From the NCBI RefSeq assembly GCF_003194605.1, contig NZ_QHKY01000004.1:186001-250000 (forward strand): a stretch of 64,000 nt of DNA. Reading direction: 5' to 3'. The translations under genes were made by a program, and so were the position numbers. Shown here one piece after another: positions 1 to 6,961 of the stretch (position 1 is its first letter; every line of letters begins with the position of its first letter). Under the pieces are notes generated by a model, which was not told the origin of the DNA, ran no database searches, and saw only the letters and a list, made by a program, of their open reading frames with translations. The DNA is from Nocardioides gilvus (GTDB lineage: Bacteria; Actinomycetota; Actinomycetes; Propionibacteriales; Nocardioidaceae).

Positions 1-104
1 TCGCCAAGTTCCCCGCCCGCGTCAAGTGCGCGCTGCTCTCGTGGATGGCATGGAAGGACGCCACCGCGAAGGTGCTCGCCGACAACACTTTGGAGAAGGC
101 ATGA
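1..104 (+). CDS. sufU: SufU-type Fe-S cluster assembly protein (3' end only)
   Basis: The window opens inside this gene; only the last 33 codons are present, read in the frame beginning at base 3. The tail contains a RVKCALLSW-like segment that matches the C-terminal cysteine motif of the SufU/IscU-like scaffold or sulfur-relay proteins of Gram-positive SUF systems, where this Cys is a zinc ligand. The stop codon overlaps the start of the following SufT-like gene (ATGA), which is the usual order at the end of actinobacterial suf operons. Identification rests on about 30 residues plus the neighbour, so it is good but not certain. Confidence 0.75.
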   Translation, partial: AKFPARVKCALLSWMAWKDATAKVLADNTLEKA

Positions 105-535
105 ACGATCACGACCACGACCACGGGCATGACCACGACCACGGGCACGACCACGGGCATGGGCACGGTCACGCCCATGACGACCTCCCGAAGGTCGACC
201 TGATCGGGGCGTCGACGACCCTGTCGTCCGTCGCCATCGAGGACGTCACCGAAGCAATGAAGGACGTCGTCGACCCCGAGCTCGGCATCAACGTCGTCGA
301 CCTGGGGTTGGTCTACGGCGTCCACATCGACGAGTCGTCCAACGCCGTCATCGACATGACCCTGACCTCGGCTGCCTGCCCGCTGACCGACGTGATCGCG
401 GACCAGACCGAGATGGCTCTGGAGGGCCTGGTCAACGACGTGGCGATCAACTGGGTGTGGATGCCGCCGTGGGGTCCGGACAAGATCACCGACGACGGTC
501 GCGAACAGTTGCGGGCCCTCGGCTTCAACGTCTGA
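101..535 (+). CDS. sufT: SufT-like metal-sulfur cluster assembly factor (MIP18/DUF59 family) with His-rich N-terminus
   Basis: 144 aa. Residues about 45-140 form a MIP18/PaaD-like (DUF59) domain, recognisable from DPELGINVVDLGLVY and the TSAACPL segment, whose Cys is conserved in the family. Members help mature Fe-S proteins, and actinobacterial copies sit at the end of suf operons as here. The start ATG overlaps the sufU stop, implying translational coupling. The first 30 residues are unusual: His occupies every second position from 4 to 26 (12 His alternating with Asp, Gly or Ala), ahead of the conserved domain. Such tails bind Ni, Zn, Co or Fe in HypB and SlyD; a metal-binding or metal-delivery role here is inference. 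Confidence 0.88.
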   Translation: MNDHDHDHGHDHDHGHDHGHGHGHAHDDLPKVDLIGASTTLSSVAIEDVTEAMKDVVDPELGINVVDLGLVYGVHIDESSNAVIDMTLTSAACPLTDVIADQTEMALEGLVNDVAINWVWMPPWGPDKITDDGREQLRALGFNV

Positions 536-583
536 CCCGCTGCACTGCTGCCAACCTCGCCCCTCGCCACAGCAAGGACTGAC

Positions 584-1141
584 GTGACCGATCACGACCA
601 GGAACGCTTCACCTACGTGCTGGTCGACGGCGAGAACATCGACGCCACCCTCGGCAACTCGATCCTCGGACGTCGGCCTCGCCCGGAGGAACGTCCTCGG
701 TGGGACCGCCTGTTGGAGTGGGCCGAGCAGCAGATGCAGCAGGAGGTCAAGGGTCTCTTCTTCCTGGCCGTCAACGAAGAGATGCCCCTGACCTTCATCC
801 AGGCGCTGACCGCCATCGGGTTCCGACCCGTGCCCCTGCGGGGTGAGGGCAAGATCGTCGACATCGCCATCCAGCGCACGGCCGAGGCCTTGGCCCAACG
901 CAACGCTGACGTGGTGCTGGCGAGCCACGACGGTGACTTCATGCCGCAGATCCGTCAGCTGTGCGACGGCACGCGTCAGGTGGCTCTCGTCGGTTTCACC
1001 GAGTTCATGAACTCAGGGTTCCGGGGGCTGCCAGGTCTGCGCACCTTCGACCTCGAGAACGACGTCCGTGCGTTCAACACGTCCCTGCCGAGGATCAAGG
1101 TCATCGACATCGACTCGTTCGACCCGTTCGACTTCCTGTGA
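584..1141 (+). CDS. NYN domain protein (PIN-like nuclease fold)
   Basis: 185 aa with a GTG start preceded by an AAGGA Shine-Dalgarno about 8 nt upstream. The N-terminus has the hydrophobic strand and acidic motif VLVDGENID (Asp15) of NYN domains, and a second acidic cluster SHDGDF (Asp116, Asp118) follows a hydrophobic strand. These are the metal-binding carboxylates expected of PIN/NYN ribonucleases and of the LabA/DUF88 group. No extra RNA-binding domain is seen. The RNA substrate is unknown. It lies 48 nt after the SufT-like gene and 35 nt before the VLRF1 peptidyl-tRNA hydrolase gene, so a role in RNA turnover is plausible but only inferred. Confidence 0.8.
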   Translation: MTDHDQERFTYVLVDGENIDATLGNSILGRRPRPEERPRWDRLLEWAEQQMQQEVKGLFFLAVNEEMPLTFIQALTAIGFRPVPLRGEGKIVDIAIQRTAEALAQRNADVVLASHDGDFMPQIRQLCDGTRQVALVGFTEFMNSGFRGLPGLRTFDLENDVRAFNTSLPRIKVIDIDSFDPFDFL

Positions 1142-1164
1142 CCGGCCGACCACGCTCGTCGCGA

Positions 1165-1170
1165 TAGTCT
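1165..1170 (+). promoter_or_regulatory. -10 hexamer for the acVLRF1 gene
   Basis: TAGTCT ends 6 nt before the GTG at 1177. The spacing predicts transcription starting at the start codon (leaderless mRNA). Confidence 0.5.
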
Positions 1171-1176
1171 CAGCGC

Positions 1177-1785
1177 GTGCCAGTCGTCCACGTGCCCGGG
1201 ACACGGCTCAGCCGGTGGGTGGAGAACTTCATCGCTCGTCACGGTGAGAGTGTCCTGGTCGTCCACGACGGGCAACTGCAGGGTCGCGCACGGGACGGGT
1301 CCCACTTCAGCGTCGCTCTGCCCTTCGGGTGTCGTCACGACGGCGGCCCGAGCGTGGAGGCCCTGCTCGAGGCAGTCACGCTGCCGGAGCGCTGGGGTGT
1401 TCTGCTGGTGCGCAAGGGTGGTTTCGCAGTGGCCCGGCTGGAGGGTGACCGGGTGGTCGGTTCGAAGGTGGGCCAGCGACACGTCCAGGGACGCAGCAAG
1501 GCAGGCGGTCAGAGTCAGCAGCGATTCGCGCGTCGTCGGGACAATCAGGCTCGGCAGGCCTATGAAGCAGCGGCCGAGCACGCAGCCCGACTGCTGGCAG
1601 GACTCGCCGGGCCGGTGGTCATCGGGGGCGACCGTGCAGCGTTGGCCGAGGTGCTCGCACACCCATCGCTGCGCGACCTGGCGACACGCGACCTCCACGG
1701 AGAGGTTCCCGAGCCTCGCCGCGCTGCTCTCGAGGCGGCGATCGACCAGGCTCAACAACTCGTCGTCACCGTGCACAACGCCTGA
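1177..1785 (+). CDS. acVLRF1 family peptidyl-tRNA hydrolase
   Basis: 202 aa. The diagnostic block is GRSKAGGQSQQR followed by a basic helix, with Gln112 after Gly110-Gly111. This corresponds to the catalytic Gln loop of Vms1/VLRF1-type release factors, which resemble the middle domain of eRF1. Proteins of this family cleave peptidyl-tRNA on stalled ribosomes or split 50S subunits in quality control; the actinobacterial branch is named acVLRF1. The C-terminal half carries a second hydrophobic Rossmann-like segment. GTG is the likely start because a TAGTCT -10 ends 6 nt before it. It is co-directional with the NYN gene but appears to have its own promoter. Confidence 0.85.
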   Translation: MPVVHVPGTRLSRWVENFIARHGESVLVVHDGQLQGRARDGSHFSVALPFGCRHDGGPSVEALLEAVTLPERWGVLLVRKGGFAVARLEGDRVVGSKVGQRHVQGRSKAGGQSQQRFARRRDNQARQAYEAAAEHAARLLAGLAGPVVIGGDRAALAEVLAHPSLRDLATRDLHGEVPEPRRAALEAAIDQAQQLVVTVHNA

Positions 1786-1816
1786 GGCGCCGCAACGTCG
1801 CTGCCGTCTGCCTCAG
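1782..1816. terminator. Possible bidirectional terminator hairpin
   Basis: CTGAGGC (1782-1788) and GCCTCAG (1810-1816) can form a perfect 7-bp stem around a 21-nt loop, exactly between the convergent acVLRF1 and acetyltransferase genes. There is no strong U-tract, so this is a candidate only. Confidence 0.35.
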
Positions 1817-2460
1817 CGACGGGGGAGGACGAGGTGCGAGTGATCCGCGCCTGCGTCCACCACCCCGAAGCCCCGACGCTGGAAGAACTCACCGGTCGTG
1901 GTCTGGGTGCCCAGGAGATCGACCCTCACCCTGCGTGCGGCGAGGCGTGAGACTTCGTGCAGCACCACCGAGCCGACGCCCCTGCCCCGCCAGTCGGGAG
2001 TCAACTCCAGCCGTTCGATTGCCACGTCCCCGTCTGAAACAGACAGGTCGAGTACGCCGACCTCCTGACCGTCCACGCTCACCGCCTGCGCCCCGTCCTC
2101 GATCGACGGGTTGCTCACGCGTCCCCACCACAGGGGGTCGTGTCCCCAGTTGCGCAGCGAGTAGGTCCAGCGACGCAACCCCAGATCGCCTGAGGGCCAC
2201 TGCGCCCGGTGACGGCGGACGAACCCGATGGTGCGGCGTACGTGTGCCCAGTCCGACTCTGTCCACTCCGTCGAAGGTGTCTGCAACACGTCCACGGTCC
2301 GCATCCCGGCGAGTTGACCGACGGAGTGGATGGCGCCCGGGGCCCGGCTGCCCACCGAGGCCGACTCGGGTGTGGTGAGCCATTCCTCGAGCCGCTCCGG
2401 CTCTGCATTGACCGCGCTGCGCCAGCGACGGAGTACCTCGGCAGGAGCGGGCGTGACCAT
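1813..2460 (-). CDS. GNAT family N-acetyltransferase
   Basis: 215 aa. The acetyl-CoA binding loop is RGRGVG at residues 158-163, preceded by LTPDW and followed by a helix, and a FFQRRGF motif sits near the C-terminus; this is the standard GNAT motif A plus the final strands. The N-terminal 95 residues are helical, Trp/Arg-rich and not part of the core fold. The acceptor substrate cannot be told from sequence. The ATG at 2460 is chosen because TAGGAT lies 7 nt upstream on this strand; a longer in-frame reading exists but would run into the divergent kinase-like gene. Confidence 0.8.
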   Translation of the reverse strand: MVTPAPAEVLRRWRSAVNAEPERLEEWLTTPESASVGSRAPGAIHSVGQLAGMRTVDVLQTPSTEWTESDWAHVRRTIGFVRRHRAQWPSGDLGLRRWTYSLRNWGHDPLWWGRVSNPSIEDGAQAVSVDGQEVGVLDLSVSDGDVAIERLELTPDWRGRGVGSVVLHEVSRLAARRVRVDLLGTQTTTGEFFQRRGFGVVDAGADHSHLVLPRR

Positions 2461-2467
2461 GGGGATG

Positions 2468-2473
2468 ATCCTA
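2468..2473 (-). promoter_or_regulatory. -10 hexamer for the GNAT gene
   Basis: TAGGAT on the minus strand ends 7 nt before the ATG at 2460, consistent with a leaderless transcript. Confidence 0.5.
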
Positions 2474-2570
2474 GGAACGCCCCCGGGCGGCACCCGCCAT
2501 GGCCCGGCCGACACTCCGACGGAACCTCGGCCACACCGAGTCTGGGCGCCGGGTCTGCCACGATGTCGAC

Positions 2571-3473
2571 ATGTGGCAACCAGCGCCCGGTTGGCAACGA
2601 CTTCCCGGTTCGGGGCCTTCGAGCCTCGGTGTGTGGACCGCACAGGAGGACGGACGGCGCGTGGTGATCAAGCGTCTGGTGGCGCCGACGCCTCATGACG
2701 ACGCACTGCGCTCCCACCTCCGCCACCCTGCCTACTGGCGCCGCGCAGCCGACGTCGCCTGCTCCGGAGTCGTCGCTCGGACGCCCGGACTGCGTGAACC
2801 GGGGGTCGTGCGGGTCACCGAGGATGCCCAGGGCATCACCCTCGTGCACGAGTGGGTCGAGCCGCACCCGCGCTCCGCGCGGTCCTTGGCGCACTGCCTG
2901 GGGCGGTTTGCAGCCGCTGACCTGCCCGAACAACCGTGGTTCGTGCGCGGACAGCTCGACGCCCGGCTCCAACAGGTGGAGCGACGGGGAGGCTGGAGAA
3001 CGCTGGCCCGCACCCCGGTTGCCGACCTGAGCAACGCCCTGTGGCAACGCAGGGGCTCCTACCTGGCCCGTCTCGCGGCGATGCCGCAGGTGCCTCAGCA
3101 CGGCGATCCGGTGCCCGGCAACCTGTGGGGCGCCGACGACGAGGACGTCATCGCCCTCGACTGGGCCACGCTGGGGTACGGGCCGCACGGTGCGGATCTC
3201 GGCTACCTGGCACTCTCCGTGCCAGAGGAGCTGGACACGCTGCTGGAGGCGTACGTGACCGGAGCTGCAGCCATCTTCGACCCTCAGGCCGTACGGCTTG
3301 CAGCCAGGTGCACGGCGGTCTTCACCGTCCTGACCCGCGCGGACTGGGCGCTGTCGAGAGTCGCGCCGGGGGAGGGTGCCCTGGCCGGCAAGTTCACCCA
3401 TCCCAGCATCGCTCCCTACATCAGGGCGATGCAGCGCCAACTTCCGATGATGAAGTCGCTGCTGGAGGTCTGA
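2571..3473 (+). CDS. Aminoglycoside phosphotransferase-fold protein
   Basis: 300 aa. The kinase core is visible: VVIKRL gives the ATP-binding lysine, QHGDPVPGN contains the catalytic HGD (His177-Asp179) and Asn184, and LDWATLG supplies the metal-binding Asp197. This is the APH/choline kinase superfamily, which phosphorylates small hydroxylated molecules; many actinobacterial members have no known substrate, and nothing here implies antibiotic resistance. The start is ATG 2571, which leaves 110 nt to the divergent GNAT gene. A weak CACGAT -10 lies 6 nt upstream. It converges on the metallopeptidase gene with only 6 nt between stops. Confidence 0.8.
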   Translation: MWQPAPGWQRLPGSGPSSLGVWTAQEDGRRVVIKRLVAPTPHDDALRSHLRHPAYWRRAADVACSGVVARTPGLREPGVVRVTEDAQGITLVHEWVEPHPRSARSLAHCLGRFAAADLPEQPWFVRGQLDARLQQVERRGGWRTLARTPVADLSNALWQRRGSYLARLAAMPQVPQHGDPVPGNLWGADDEDVIALDWATLGYGPHGADLGYLALSVPEELDTLLEAYVTGAAAIFDPQAVRLAARCTAVFTVLTRADWALSRVAPGEGALAGKFTHPSIAPYIRAMQRQLPMMKSLLEV

Positions 3474-3479
3474 GGCGGA

Positions 3480-4436
3480 TCAGAGTCGGCGGGCCGCAAA
3501 GGTGTCGCACGCCCGCAGGTCCCCGGAGTCGCGACCGACCTCGAACCAGCGCACCCGCTGCTCCGACGATCCGTGCGTCCACCCCTCCGGGTCCACCCGT
3601 CCACCGCTGCGCTTCTGGATCCGGTCATCGCCCACCGCCTTGGCGGAGTCGATGGCCTCCTGGACGTCACCCTCGTCGAGGTCGGCGATGAGCGGGACAC
3701 CCTCGACGTCGCCCACTCCTTCGGCGGCTCGGGTCCACATGCCTGCATAGCAGTCGGCCTGCAGCTCGAGACGTACGGCGTCACTTGTCGGACCCTGCTG
3801 GGTCCGCACCTTGCCCATGGTGCCGAGGAGATTCTGGATGTGATGCCCGTACTCGTGGGCCAGCACGTAGGGCTCCACGAAGTCACCGCCACGCCCACCC
3901 AACTGCTTCTCGAGGACGTCGGCGAAGAAGGTGGTGTCGAGGTAGATGCCCTGGTCCGCAGGGCAGTAGAAGGGGCCCATCTGACTGGAGGCCTGGCCAC
4001 AGTCGGTCGTCACGCCACCACTGAAGGTCGACAGCGTGGCGGGGCGGAAGGCCTGCTCGGAGAGTGTGGCGCGCCAGTAGGAGTACAGCGAGTTCTCGAC
4101 CGCGACGCGTGCGCAGTCGACGTCCTGGTTGGCATCCTCGCCGGTCGTGCAGTTCGCGTAACGCTCGGTGTCAGCCATCCGGGAGCTGTCGGTGCCTGCG
4201 GCGCCTCCCAGCACGGAGTCGAGAGGCGAGCCACCGCCGTTGCCCCCACCACCTCCGAAGAAGTTGATCGCGACCACCACGAGGATCATGATCACGACTC
4301 CCAGGCCGCCGCCGGCCTTGGCGCCGCCGGGGATCGGGAGTCGCATCGAGGGGCCGCCACGGGAGCCGCCGCCACCTGAACCGGCCCGATCGCTGACTCG
4401 GGAGGTGTCGAGCCTGGCTTTGGGACTGAAGCGCAT
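3480..4436 (-). CDS. Membrane-anchored neutral zinc metallopeptidase (YpfJ/KPN_02809 family)
   Basis: 318 aa. A short cytoplasmic Gly/Arg-rich N-terminus is followed by one membrane span at about residues 45-61, a Gly/Asn-rich linker and an extracytoplasmic protease domain. The zinc motif HEYGH is at His194-His198 within VLAHEYGHHIQN, matching the 'neutral zinc metallopeptidase' family. Cys in NCTTGED, VDCARV, TDCGQ, FYCPAD and ADCYAG suggest disulfides, consistent with an external location. The ATG is preceded by AGGAAGGAC, so this gene appears leadered and SD-dependent, unlike many neighbours. The substrate is unknown. Confidence 0.88.
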   Translation of the reverse strand: MRFSPKARLDTSRVSDRAGSGGGGSRGGPSMRLPIPGGAKAGGGLGVVIMILVVVAINFFGGGGGNGGGSPLDSVLGGAAGTDSSRMADTERYANCTTGEDANQDVDCARVAVENSLYSYWRATLSEQAFRPATLSTFSGGVTTDCGQASSQMGPFYCPADQGIYLDTTFFADVLEKQLGGRGGDFVEPYVLAHEYGHHIQNLLGTMGKVRTQQGPTSDAVRLELQADCYAGMWTRAAEGVGDVEGVPLIADLDEGDVQEAIDSAKAVGDDRIQKRSGGRVDPEGWTHGSSEQRVRWFEVGRDSGDLRACDTFAARRL

Positions 4437-4489
4437 CGGGACGTCCTTCCTGGGGCTGTCGCCGATGGGGCTGGATCGACGAACTTACG

Positions 4490-4495
4490 TAGGCT
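4490..4495 (+). promoter_or_regulatory. Possible -10 hexamer for the ABC-F gene
   Basis: TAGGCT ends 10 nt before ATG 4506. Spacing is looser than at other genes, so the transcript may have a very short leader. Confidence 0.35.
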
Positions 4496-4505
4496 AGTCC
4501 CCGAG

Positions 4506-6104
4506 ATGATCACTGCCCAACAGCTTGAGGTTCGCGCCGGCGCGCGACTGCTCATGGAAAACGTCAGCTTCCGCGTCGCAGCCGGGGACAAGGTGGGCCT
4601 CGTGGGCCGCAACGGCGCTGGCAAGACGACGATGACCAAGATCCTGGCCGGAGAAGCACTGCCGGCCGCCGGCTCGGTGCAGCGGAGCGGCGAGATCGGC
4701 TACCTGCCCCAGGACCCGCGGATCGGGGACCCCGAGGTCCTGGCCCGCGACCGGATCCTCTCGGCCCGCGGCCTGGACGACGTCGTACGGCGTCTGCGCG
4801 AGGCCGAGGACGAGATGGGCAGCGACGACCCGGCGGTCAGCGAGCGGGCAATGAAGCGGTACACCCGCGCCGACTCGGAGCTGCACGCCGGGGGCGGGTA
4901 CGCGGCCGAGTCCGAGGCCGCGACGATCGCCAGCAGTCTCGGGATCGAGGAGCGCATCCTTGCCCAGCCGCTGAAGACCCTCAGCGGTGGTCAGCGTCGC
5001 CGCGTCGAACTGGCGCGCATCCTCTTCTCGGGGGCCGAGACCCTCCTGCTCGACGAGCCCACCAACCACCTCGATGCAGACTCCATCGTGTGGCTGCGCA
5101 ACTTCCTGCAGGCCCACCGTGGCGGCCTGATCGTGATCAGCCACGACAACGACCTGCTCTCGGCGACCGTCAACAAGGTCCTGCACCTTGACGCCAACCG
5201 GGCAACCATCGACGTCTACAACATGGGGTGGCGTGCCTACCTCACCCAGCGCGAGACCGACGAGCGGCGCCGCAAGCGTGAGCGGGCCAACGCCGAGTCG
5301 AAGGCGAAGACGCTGACCGACCAGGCCAACCGCATGCGGGCCAAGGCGAGCAAGGCCACCGCTGCCCAGTCGATGCTCAAGCGCGCCGAGAAGATGGTGT
5401 CCGGGCTGGACGCCGAGCGCGCCCAGGACAAGGTGGCCCGGATCAAGTTCCCTGCTCCCGCGGCCTGCGGGAAGACGCCGCTGATGGCGGAGGGGCTCTC
5501 CAAGTCGTACGGCTCGCTCGAGGTGTTCACCGACGTCAACCTGGCCATCGACAAGGGATCGCGCGTCGTGATCCTGGGGCTCAACGGCGCGGGCAAGACC
5601 ACCATGATGAGGATCCTCGCGGGGGTCGACCAGGCCGACACCGGCGACATCATCCCCGGGCACGGGTTGAAGATCGGGTACTACGCCCAGGAGCACGAGA
5701 CCCTCGACACCTCGCGCACGGTGCTGGAGAACATGCAGTCCGCAGCCCCCCAGCTGACGGACACCGATGCCCGTTCGGTGCTGGGCTCCTTCCTCTTCTC
5801 CGGCGACGACGCGCACAAGCCGGCCGGGGTGCTCTCGGGCGGCGAGAAGACGCGACTGGCCCTGGCCAGCCTCGTCGTCTCCAGCGCCAACGTGCTGCTC
5901 CTCGACGAGCCCACCAACAACCTGGATCCTGCTTCGCGCGAAGAGGTGCTCGCCGCGATCCGGACCTACGAGGGCGCGATCATCCTGATCACCCACGACG
6001 AGGGCGCGGTGCGGGCGCTCGAGCCGGATCGGGTGCTGCTGCTGCCCGACGGTGACGAGGACCTGTGGAACGACGACTACGCGGATCTGGTCTCACTGGC
6101 CTGA
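4506..6104 (+). CDS. ABC-F family ATPase (translation factor type)
   Basis: 532 aa with two nucleotide-binding domains and no membrane segment. Walker A motifs are at residues 34-42 (GRNGAGKTT) and 358-366 (GLNGAGKTT); both halves have LSGGQ/LSGGE signatures and LLLDEPTNHLD or LLLDEPTNNLD Walker B boxes. The basic, helical inter-domain linker at about 250-315 is the P-site tRNA interaction motif typical of ABC-F proteins, which act on ribosomes rather than in transport. The family includes EttA-like housekeeping factors and antibiotic-resistance factors; the sequence alone does not separate these, and the location beside housekeeping genes favours the former. Confidence 0.9.
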   Translation: MITAQQLEVRAGARLLMENVSFRVAAGDKVGLVGRNGAGKTTMTKILAGEALPAAGSVQRSGEIGYLPQDPRIGDPEVLARDRILSARGLDDVVRRLREAEDEMGSDDPAVSERAMKRYTRADSELHAGGGYAAESEAATIASSLGIEERILAQPLKTLSGGQRRRVELARILFSGAETLLLDEPTNHLDADSIVWLRNFLQAHRGGLIVISHDNDLLSATVNKVLHLDANRATIDVYNMGWRAYLTQRETDERRRKRERANAESKAKTLTDQANRMRAKASKATAAQSMLKRAEKMVSGLDAERAQDKVARIKFPAPAACGKTPLMAEGLSKSYGSLEVFTDVNLAIDKGSRVVILGLNGAGKTTMMRILAGVDQADTGDIIPGHGLKIGYYAQEHETLDTSRTVLENMQSAAPQLTDTDARSVLGSFLFSGDDAHKPAGVLSGGEKTRLALASLVVSSANVLLLDEPTNNLDPASREEVLAAIRTYEGAIILITHDEGAVRALEPDRVLLLPDGDEDLWNDDYADLVSLA

Positions 6105-6144
6105 CGGTTCGGTGCCGGTGCTACCAGCCGGTAAGTTCCCTGCC

Positions 6145-6150
6145 TAGGAT
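6145..6150 (+). promoter_or_regulatory. -10 hexamer for the enoyl-CoA hydratase gene
   Basis: TAGGAT ends 6 nt before the ATG at 6157; predicts a leaderless mRNA. Confidence 0.5.
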
Positions 6151-6156
6151 TGCGGC

Positions 6157-6948
6157 ATGACTACTGAGGAACTGCTGGCCCTGGGCCTACGTGTCGACGT
6201 CGACGGCGCAGTCGCCACCATCACACTGGACCGTCCCGAGGTGCGCAACGCCCAGACGCCTCAGATGTGGCGCGCCTTGGCGTCGGTGGGGGAGACCCTG
6301 CCCGAGGACGTCCAGGTGGTCGTCGTGCAGGGGGCGGGGGACACCTTCTCCAGCGGGCTGGACCGTCGGATGCTCGACCCGCGTGGCACGGGCGACGACC
6401 AGGAGACCGTCGTGGGACTGCTCCAGCGCAGCGACGAGGTGATCTCGGCCACGATCGACGACTACCAGAAGGGCTTCACCTTCCTGCGCGACCCGCGTTT
6501 CGTCTCCATCGCCAAGGTGCGGGGCCACGCCGTGGGGGCGGGCTTCCAGCTCGCGCTCTCCTGTGACATCCGCATCGTGGCCGACGACGTGAAGTTCTCC
6601 ATGAAGGAGTCCGCGCTCGGGCTCGTGCCCGACCTGACGGGAACAAAGCCGCTGGTCGAAGCGGTTGGCTACTCCAGGGCACTCGAGATCTGTGCCACGG
6701 CACGCACGGTCGGGGCCGAGGAGTCCGTACGCATCGGCCTCGCTCTCTCGGCCCACCCGGGCGACGAGCTCGACGACGTGGTGAAGACTCTGGTCGAGTC
6801 CCTGACCGCACCGATGCCCGGTGTGGTCTCCGAGACCAAGAAACTGCTCCAGGGCGCGAACGACCGTGACCTGGACGAGCAACGCCGCCTCGAGCGGGAG
6901 GCCCAGACGCGTAGGTTCCGCGCCGTGGCCGCCGCCCTGGGGGGATGA
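6157..6948 (+). CDS. Enoyl-CoA hydratase/isomerase family protein
   Basis: 263 aa, the normal crotonase-fold length. The oxyanion-hole segments are GDTFSSGLD and GHAVGAGFQLALSCDIR, and an acid is present in KESALGLVPDLTGT, where the family carries catalytic Glu/Asp residues. The fold acts on acyl-CoA thioesters (hydration, isomerisation or related chemistry); the actual substrate is not evident. The gene is followed after 13 nt by an ABC exporter in the same direction, so the two are probably co-transcribed although no functional link is obvious. Confidence 0.85.
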   Translation: MTTEELLALGLRVDVDGAVATITLDRPEVRNAQTPQMWRALASVGETLPEDVQVVVVQGAGDTFSSGLDRRMLDPRGTGDDQETVVGLLQRSDEVISATIDDYQKGFTFLRDPRFVSIAKVRGHAVGAGFQLALSCDIRIVADDVKFSMKESALGLVPDLTGTKPLVEAVGYSRALEICATARTVGAEESVRIGLALSAHPGDELDDVVKTLVESLTAPMPGVVSETKKLLQGANDRDLDEQRRLEREAQTRRFRAVAAALGG

Positions 6949-6961
6949 CGAAGGGAAACCC

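Noticed and set aside
101..190. Tandem DNA repeat or CRISPR-like array
   Set aside because: The repeat is the codon pattern of an in-frame His-rich tail, with no spacers.
4494..5996. 500-codon minus-strand open frame
   Set aside because: Antisense to the ABC-F gene; no recognisable domain.
4506..6104. Antibiotic resistance ABC-F determinant
   Set aside because: The linker and setting do not distinguish a resistance factor from housekeeping ABC-F proteins; calling resistance would be unsupported.
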